NCBI GenBank assembly: GCA_002421005.1
Contig: DIJC01000017.1
Location: 33,544-97,543 of the forward strand
Direction: 5' to 3'
DNA from: Enterobacteriaceae bacterium UBA5654
Lineage (GTDB): Bacteria > Pseudomonadota > Gammaproteobacteria > Enterobacterales > Enterobacteriaceae
DNA: 64,000 nucleotides
Shown here: positions 59,654-64,000 of the stretch, piece after piece
Position numbering within the stretch: position 1 is the first letter of the stretch
How the letters are laid out: every line of letters begins with the position of its first letter
Program-made: the position numbers and the translations under genes
Notes under the pieces: model-generated
The model's database searches: none
The model's input: the letters and a program-made list of their open reading frames with translations, nothing else
Told to the model about the DNA's origin: nothing

Positions 59654-60997
59654 ATGACGACGATTCTCAAGCATCTTCCGGCAGGTCAACGTATTGGTAT
59701 CGCTTTCTCCGGCGGTCTGGACACCAGCGCGGCGCTGCTGTGGATGCGACAAAAAGGGGCAGTTCCTTATGCCTATACCGCCAACCTGGGTCAGCCGGAT
59801 GAAGAGGACTATGATGAGATCCCACGGCGGGCGATGGAGTATGGCGCAGAAAACGCTCGTCTGATCGACTGCCGTAAACAACTGGTTGCGGAAGGCATTG
59901 CAGCGATTCAGTGCGGCGCGTTCCATAATACCACTGGCGGCCTGACCTACTTCAACACTACGCCGCTGGGCCGCGCGGTTACCGGCACCATGCTGGTTGC
60001 CGCCATGAAAGAAGACGGCGTCAATATCTGGGGCGATGGCAGCACCTATAAAGGCAACGATATCGAACGTTTCTATCGTTACGGCCTGCTAACCAACGCT
60101 GAATTGCAGATTTACAAGCCGTGGCTGGATACCGACTTTATTGATGAACTGGGCGGCCGTCATGAGATGTCCGAGTTCATGATTGCTTGTGGTTTCGACT
60201 ACAAAATGTCCGTCGAGAAAGCCTATTCCACCGACTCCAATATGCTTGGTGCCACGCATGAAGCGAAGGATCTGGAATTTCTGAACTCCAGCGTAAAAAT
60301 CGTTAACCCGATCATGGGCGTGAAGTTCTGGGACGAAAACGTCAAAATCCCGGCAGAAGAAGTGACCGTGCGTTTTGAGCAGGGGCATCCGGTGGCGCTG
60401 AACGGCAAAACTTTCAGCGATGACGTAGAGATGATGCTGGAAGCCAACCGCATCGGTGGTCGTCACGGGCTGGGCATGAGCGATCAGATCGAAAACCGCA
60501 TCATTGAAGCTAAAAGCCGTGGTATTTATGAAGCTCCAGGTATGGCGCTGCTGCATATTGCTTATGAGCGTCTGCTGACCGGCATTCATAACGAAGACAC
60601 CATTGAGCAATACCACGCGCATGGCCGTCAACTGGGCCGCCTGCTGTATCAGGGCCGCTGGTTTGACTCTCAGGCGCTGATGCTACGCGATGCCCTGCAA
60701 CGCTGGGTCGCCAGCCAGATCACCGGTGAAGTTACGCTGGAACTGCGTCGCGGTAATGACTATTCAATCCTGAATACGGTTTCCGATAACCTGACCTACA
60801 AACCAGAGCGTCTGACGATGGAAAAAGGCGACTCCGTATTCTCGCCTGACGATCGTATCGGTCAGCTCACCATGCGTAATCTGGATATTACAGATACCCG
60901 TGAGAAACTGTTTGGCTATGCCAAAACCGGCCTGCTCTCCTCCTCCGCCACGACTGGCGTACCGCAGGTAGAGAATCTGGAAAATAAGGCGAAGTAA
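59654..60997 (+). CDS. argG: Argininosuccinate synthase
   Basis: This gene encodes a 447-residue enzyme that joins citrulline and aspartate with ATP, giving argininosuccinate. The ATP-pyrophosphatase loop is AFSGGLDTSAAL (residues 16-27); YTANLGQPDEEDYDEIP and the synthetase segment GDGSTYKGNDIERFYRYGL follow. Size and sequence match E. coli ArgG. It is divergent from metY and monocistronic. Confidence 0.98.
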   Translation: MTTILKHLPAGQRIGIAFSGGLDTSAALLWMRQKGAVPYAYTANLGQPDEEDYDEIPRRAMEYGAENARLIDCRKQLVAEGIAAIQCGAFHNTTGGLTYFNTTPLGRAVTGTMLVAAMKEDGVNIWGDGSTYKGNDIERFYRYGLLTNAELQIYKPWLDTDFIDELGGRHEMSEFMIACGFDYKMSVEKAYSTDSNMLGATHEAKDLEFLNSSVKIVNPIMGVKFWDENVKIPAEEVTVRFEQGHPVALNGKTFSDDVEMMLEANRIGGRHGLGMSDQIENRIIEAKSRGIYEAPGMALLHIAYERLLTGIHNEDTIEQYHAHGRQLGRLLYQGRWFDSQALMLRDALQRWVASQITGEVTLELRRGNDYSILNTVSDNLTYKPERLTMEKGDSVFSPDDRIGQLTMRNLDITDTREKLFGYAKTGLLSSSATTGVPQVENLENKAK

Positions 60998-61008
60998 CTG
61001 CTCCCCTA

Positions 61009-61036
61009 CACCAGCCCCTGGCGGGCTGGTGATTTT
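61009..61036 (+). terminator. Intrinsic terminator of argG
   Basis: CACCAGCCC (61009-61017) and GGGCTGGTG (61023-61031) form a perfect 9-bp stem with a 5-nt loop, followed by ATTTTC. Confidence 0.85.
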
Positions 61037-61353
61037 CTTCCGATATTGACGCCCTTTCTGCATTAGCAGCACATCTCTGATAATCCAGTTCTGCTACCAG
61101 CCTCTACTGTGAATCGGGCACTCATGCGTATTTTGCTCGCGCCCCCATCTCACCTGCCTTTTATAACCGTGAGTCAGCTTTATTAATTTAGCCACATCCT
61201 TTCATCCCGGTATTTGGATCAACGGGCATAGCGCTTGAAAATGCGCCTTGTTCATCAGGCACAACCAGCAATGATGGAAAAGGGAGATCAACACGTTGAG
61301 CGGGACAAATCAGCCCTGCGCGCATGAAGAGGATGAGTGACAAACGACAGACG
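61037..61353. other. Non-coding stretch where E. coli carries yhbX
   Basis: This roughly 317-bp segment between the argG terminator and the leuU terminator holds no convincing gene. A minus-strand frame of 45 codons (61188-61325) lacks a ribosome site. In E. coli K-12 the yhbX gene stands here; nothing similar is seen. Confidence 0.6.
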
Positions 61354-61382
61354 AAAAAAAAGACGCTGTTAGCGTCTTTTTT
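61354..61382 (-). terminator. Terminator of the secG-leuU transcript
   Basis: GACGCT and AGCGTC enclose a 3-nt loop, with A-runs and T-runs on both sides (eight A residues, then TTTTTT). It lies 9 bp after the tRNA CCA end and can work in both directions. Confidence 0.85.
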
Positions 61383-61390
61383 CGGAATAT

Positions 61391-61477
61391 TGGTACTGAG
61401 GATGGGACTCGAACCCACAAGCCCGTTAGGGCACTACCACCTCAAGGTAGCGTGTCTACCAATTCCACCACCTCAGC
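61391..61477 (-). tRNA. leuU: tRNA-Leu (GAG)
   Basis: This is an 87-nt class II tRNA with a long variable arm (GCCCTAACGGGC type), anticodon GAG and encoded CCA, close to E. coli leuU. It follows secG by 13 bp and is probably processed from the same transcript. Confidence 0.96.
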
Positions 61478-61490
61478 ACAGATACTACTA

Positions 61491-61820
61491 TTAGTGCGGG
61501 ATATCGCTGGTCGGCTGAGCCGGAGCAGCTGGCTGAGTTTCGGTTTTCGCCGGTGCACTCAGATTTTCCCACTCGCTTCCTTTATTGGCCTTGTTACTGT
61601 TGATATTACCGAGCACCAGGCTAATGATGAAGAACAGTGTTGCCAGCACGGCCGTCATGCGGGTCATGAAGTTACCAGAACCACCTGAACCAAACAGCGT
61701 ACCAGAAGCGCCTGCACCAAAGGAGGCTCCCATATCAGCGCCTTTACCCTGCTGCAGCATAACCAGACCAACAAGGCCGATTGCCACAATAAGGAAAACT
61801 ACTAAAAGAGCTTCGTACAT
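61491..61820 (-). CDS. secG: Protein-export membrane protein SecG
   Basis: This gene encodes a 109-residue auxiliary subunit of the SecYEG translocon. Two membrane segments are visible: ALLVVFLIVAIGLVGLVML and MTAVLATLFFIISLVLGNI, separated by the Gly-rich loop GASFGAGASGTLFGSGGSGN. The tail is Pro/Ala-rich. I used the ATG at 61820 for the known N-terminus MYEALLVVF; the frame opens earlier (61883) without reason to use it. Confidence 0.97.
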   Translation of the reverse strand: MYEALLVVFLIVAIGLVGLVMLQQGKGADMGASFGAGASGTLFGSGGSGNFMTRMTAVLATLFFIISLVLGNINSNKANKGSEWENLSAPAKTETQPAAPAQPTSDIPH

Positions 61821-62134
61821 AATTAACCTGTTCCTTGCGGAGTTGCCGCATACCAATTGCTTCGACCAATATCGTGGGAGCATTTATGCTTTCCCACTGA
61901 AGCGGGTGTGAATACTAACCAAAGAGATCGCCCTTCGCAAGAGCAATTTCAACGCATTGTATCGAATGCGGAAAAAAACAGCAAATCGGCACATGTAGTG
62001 CGCAAATCCCGGTTATTACAGGTGTTTAACGCCTGTTTTTTGTTCTCTTCTGCCGTCACCGTTGAATGCCTGTACCCGCTAAATTTCTTCGCAATATTCC
62101 AGCCTTTTCATACTGGAGGATAAACAGCAGATAC
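61821..62134. other. secG/glmM spacer, no gene recognised
   Basis: The 353-bp gap between glmM and secG contains the glmM terminator at its right-strand end and the secG promoter. A plus-strand frame of 88 codons (61857-62123) shows no family similarity, has no ribosome site and is read against both neighbours, so I do not call it a gene. Confidence 0.6.
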
Positions 62135-62166
62135 AAAAAAGCGCCCTTGCTGAAAGGACGCTTTCA
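62135..62166 (-). terminator. Terminator of glmM
   Basis: On the minus strand AAAGCG-TCCTTT and AAGGG-CGCTTT pair around a short loop and are followed by TTTTTT (62135-62140). It lies 8 bp after the glmM stop. Confidence 0.75.
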
Positions 62167-62173
62167 CGAAGGA

Positions 62174-63511
62174 TTAAACCGCTTTTACCGCATCCGCTAT
62201 TTTATGCGCGAACGCCGTGACCTGAGCTTCGTCTTCCCCTTCCACCATTACCCGAATCAGAGGTTCGGTGCCGGATTTGCGCAGCAGCACGCGCCCACGT
62301 TTACCCAGCGCCGCTTCAACGTCGGCCAGCGCCGCTTTCACCGTATCATGTTCCAGCGGATCGCTGGCACCGGCAGCAAAGCGCACGTTGACGAGGATCT
62401 GCGGGAACATTTTCATGCCGCTACACAGGTCATGCAGGCTCATATGGTTGCGCACCATCGCGGCGACAACCTGTAGCCCCGCCACGATACCGTCACCGGT
62501 AGTGGTTTTATCCAGCAGAATCACGTGGCCGGAGTTTTCTGCCCCGATGCGCCAGCCCTTCTCCTGCATTTTTTCCAGCACGTAGCGGTCGCCGACTTTG
62601 GCACGGGTAAAGGGAATGCCGAGCTGTTTCAGCGCCAGCTCCAGTCCCATATTGCTCATCAGCGTGCCGACCGCGCCACCGCGCAACTGCCCCTGACGCA
62701 GCGCTTCGCGGGCGATGATATACATAATCTGATCGCCATCGACATGCGTACCTTCGTGATCGACCATGATCACCCGGTCGCCATCGCCGTCAAAAGCAAT
62801 GCCGAGGTGAGCTTTTTCAGCCAGCACCCGCGCCTGCAACGCCCGGACGTCGGTAGCCCCGACTTTCTCGTTGATGTTTACACCGTCCGGCTCGCAGCCC
62901 ATTGTGATAACTTTCGCGCCCAGTTCACGGAACACGTTTGGCGCGATGTGATAGGTCGCACCGTTAGCGCAGTCAACCACAATTTTCAGTTCGCTAAGGC
63001 TCAGTTCGTTCGGAAAAGTGCCTTTGCAAAATTCGATATAGCGGCCTGCGGCATCAACGATGCGACTGGCTTTACCCAGTTCAGCCGAATCTACGCAGGT
63101 GATCTCTTTTTCCATCTCGGCTTCAATGGCTTCTTCGACTTCATCCGGCAGTTTGGTGCCGTCGATGGAGAAAAATTTAATGCCGTTATCGTAATACGGG
63201 TTATGTGAAGCGGAAATAACAATACCCGCTTCCGCGCGGAAAGTGCGGGTCAGATAAGCCACGGCAGGCGTTGGCATGGGACCGGTGAACGAAGCGGAAA
63301 GCCCGGCGGCGGCAAGACCAGCCTCAAGCGCGGATTCCAGCATGTAGCCAGAAATACGCGTATCTTTGCCGATAATGATTTTACGCGAACCGTGACGCGC
63401 CAGCACCTTCCCTGCCGCCCAACCCAGCTTAAGCACAAAATCCGGCGTGATCGGCGCGTCGCCGACGCGGCCACGGATGCCATCGGTACCAAAATATTTA
63501 CGGTCACTCAT
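62174..63511 (-). CDS. glmM: Phosphoglucosamine mutase
   Basis: This gene encodes a 445-residue enzyme that converts glucosamine-6-phosphate to glucosamine-1-phosphate for UDP-GlcNAc synthesis, and so for peptidoglycan and LPS. The phosphoserine loop is ISASHNPYYDNG with Ser102, the metal loop AFDGDGDRVIMVD, the sugar loop GAENSGHV and the C-terminal phosphate site RKSGTEPLIRVM. The start at 63511 gives the E. coli length. It overlaps the folP end by 8 bp. Confidence 0.98.
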   Translation of the reverse strand: MSDRKYFGTDGIRGRVGDAPITPDFVLKLGWAAGKVLARHGSRKIIIGKDTRISGYMLESALEAGLAAAGLSASFTGPMPTPAVAYLTRTFRAEAGIVISASHNPYYDNGIKFFSIDGTKLPDEVEEAIEAEMEKEITCVDSAELGKASRIVDAAGRYIEFCKGTFPNELSLSELKIVVDCANGATYHIAPNVFRELGAKVITMGCEPDGVNINEKVGATDVRALQARVLAEKAHLGIAFDGDGDRVIMVDHEGTHVDGDQIMYIIAREALRQGQLRGGAVGTLMSNMGLELALKQLGIPFTRAKVGDRYVLEKMQEKGWRIGAENSGHVILLDKTTTGDGIVAGLQVVAAMVRNHMSLHDLCSGMKMFPQILVNVRFAAGASDPLEHDTVKAALADVEAALGKRGRVLLRKSGTEPLIRVMVEGEDEAQVTAFAHKIADAVKAV

Positions 63512-64000
63512 AACGTCTGTTTTCCTTAGCTGATAATGTCGCTTCCACCACACGCATTGCGTCTACGGTTTCTTTTACATCATGTACACGAATGATCTGT
63601 GCTCCCTGCATCGCTGCAATCACCGCGCAGGCGAGACTGCCGCTCAGCCGCTCGGAAGGCCCGGCGTTAAGCAGTTGACCGACCATCGATTTGCGCGACA
63701 TGCCTACCAGCAGCGGCAGGCCAAAATGGTGCAACTCTGATAAACGTGCAAGAAGCGTGTAATTATGCGAGAGATTTTTACCGAAACCGAATCCCGGGTC
63801 GAGCAACAATTTCTCTTTTGCGATCCCGGCAGCTTCACAGCGTGCGATTTGGTCAATGAAGAAGCGGTTAACATCGGCAAAAACGTCATCGTAGTGCGGC
63901 GCTTCCTGCATCGTTTTCGGCTGCCCCTGCATATGCATCAGGCAGACCGGCAAACCGGTTTGTGCTGCAGCTTCCAGCGCACCCGGCTCGTTCAGGGAGC
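63504..64000 (-). CDS. folP: Dihydropteroate synthase, C-terminal part (cut by window edge)
   Basis: About 165 residues of FolP, which condenses p-aminobenzoate with hydroxymethyl-dihydropterin diphosphate in folate synthesis and is the sulfonamide target. Visible are SLNEPGALEAAAQTGLPVCL, MHMQGQPKTMQEAP, LLDPGFGFGKNLSHN (pterin site), LVGMSRKSM with the catalytic lysine, and IIRVHDVKET near the end. The frame is open to base 64000, and about 115 N-terminal residues lie beyond it. It overlaps glmM by 8 bp. Confidence 0.97.
   Translation of the reverse strand, partial: SLNEPGALEAAAQTGLPVCLMHMQGQPKTMQEAPHYDDVFADVNRFFIDQIARCEAAGIAKEKLLLDPGFGFGKNLSHNYTLLARLSELHHFGLPLLVGMSRKSMVGQLLNAGPSERLSGSLACAVIAAMQGAQIIRVHDVKETVDAMRVVEATLSAKENRRYE

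Noticed and set aside
61188..61325. 45-codon minus-strand frame near leuU
   Set aside because: No ribosome site, no recognised family, and the frame runs through the leuU terminator when extended.
61857..62123. 88-codon plus-strand frame between secG and glmM
   Set aside because: No ribosome site or family features, and it covers the secG promoter region in the opposite direction.

Overview
This 64 kb window is a chromosomal segment of a member of the Enterobacteriaceae, close to Citrobacter, Enterobacter and Salmonella. The conserved blocks keep E. coli gene order and nearly E. coli-length proteins: rnpB-garKRLP/garD at the left, then rsmI/lpoA-yraN-diaA-dolP, yraQ-yraR, yhbO to mtr, deaD-nlpI-pnp-rpsO-truB-rbfA-infB-nusA-rimP-metY, argG, and leuU-secG-glmM-folP at the right. 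Species cannot be fixed from the sequence alone. Both edges cut something: sequence downstream of rnpB on the left, and the N-terminal part of folP on the right.

About 0-6.7 kb holds RNase P RNA and the galactarate pathway: GarP uptake, GarD dehydratase, GarL aldolase, GarR reductase, GarK kinase, giving pyruvate and 2-phosphoglycerate. garD is divergent from garPLRK across a 409-bp spacer with a near-perfect CRP site.

About 6.8-21.7 kb is accessory DNA compared with E. coli K-12 at this position. It contains a heme uptake operon (hmuRSTUV) behind a Fur box, a divergent SelT/W/H-type redox protein, a two-component pair (LuxR-type regulator plus hybrid kinase), a small lipoprotein, a 1043-residue autotransporter with an octapeptide-repeat linker, and a PLP decarboxylase divergent from an HxlR regulator. 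About 21.9-28.3 kb is a galactitol operon (gatYZABCD) with its DeoR-type repressor gatR. About 28.5-33.5 kb is a chaperone-usher fimbrial operon at the position of E. coli yraHIJK; its major subunit gene is frameshifted.

From 33.5 kb on the window is core genome: 16S rRNA 2'-O-methylation (rsmI), cell-wall synthesis and outer-membrane factors (lpoA, dolP, nlpI), replication timing (diaA), O2-independent ubiquinone synthesis (ubiT, ubiU, ubiV), tryptophan uptake (mtr), RNA metabolism (deaD, pnp), the large metY-rimP-nusA-infB-rbfA-truB-rpsO-pnp translation cluster, arginine synthesis (argG), protein export (secG), amino-sugar (glmM) and folate (folP) synthesis, and two tRNA genes.

No insertion sequence, prophage or CRISPR array was found. 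The least explained parts are the 13-17 kb block (redox protein, two-component pair, lipoprotein, autotransporter) and two inverted repeats that would bury the ribosome-binding sites of yhbW and yraQ. I did not find a system that I can claim is new.
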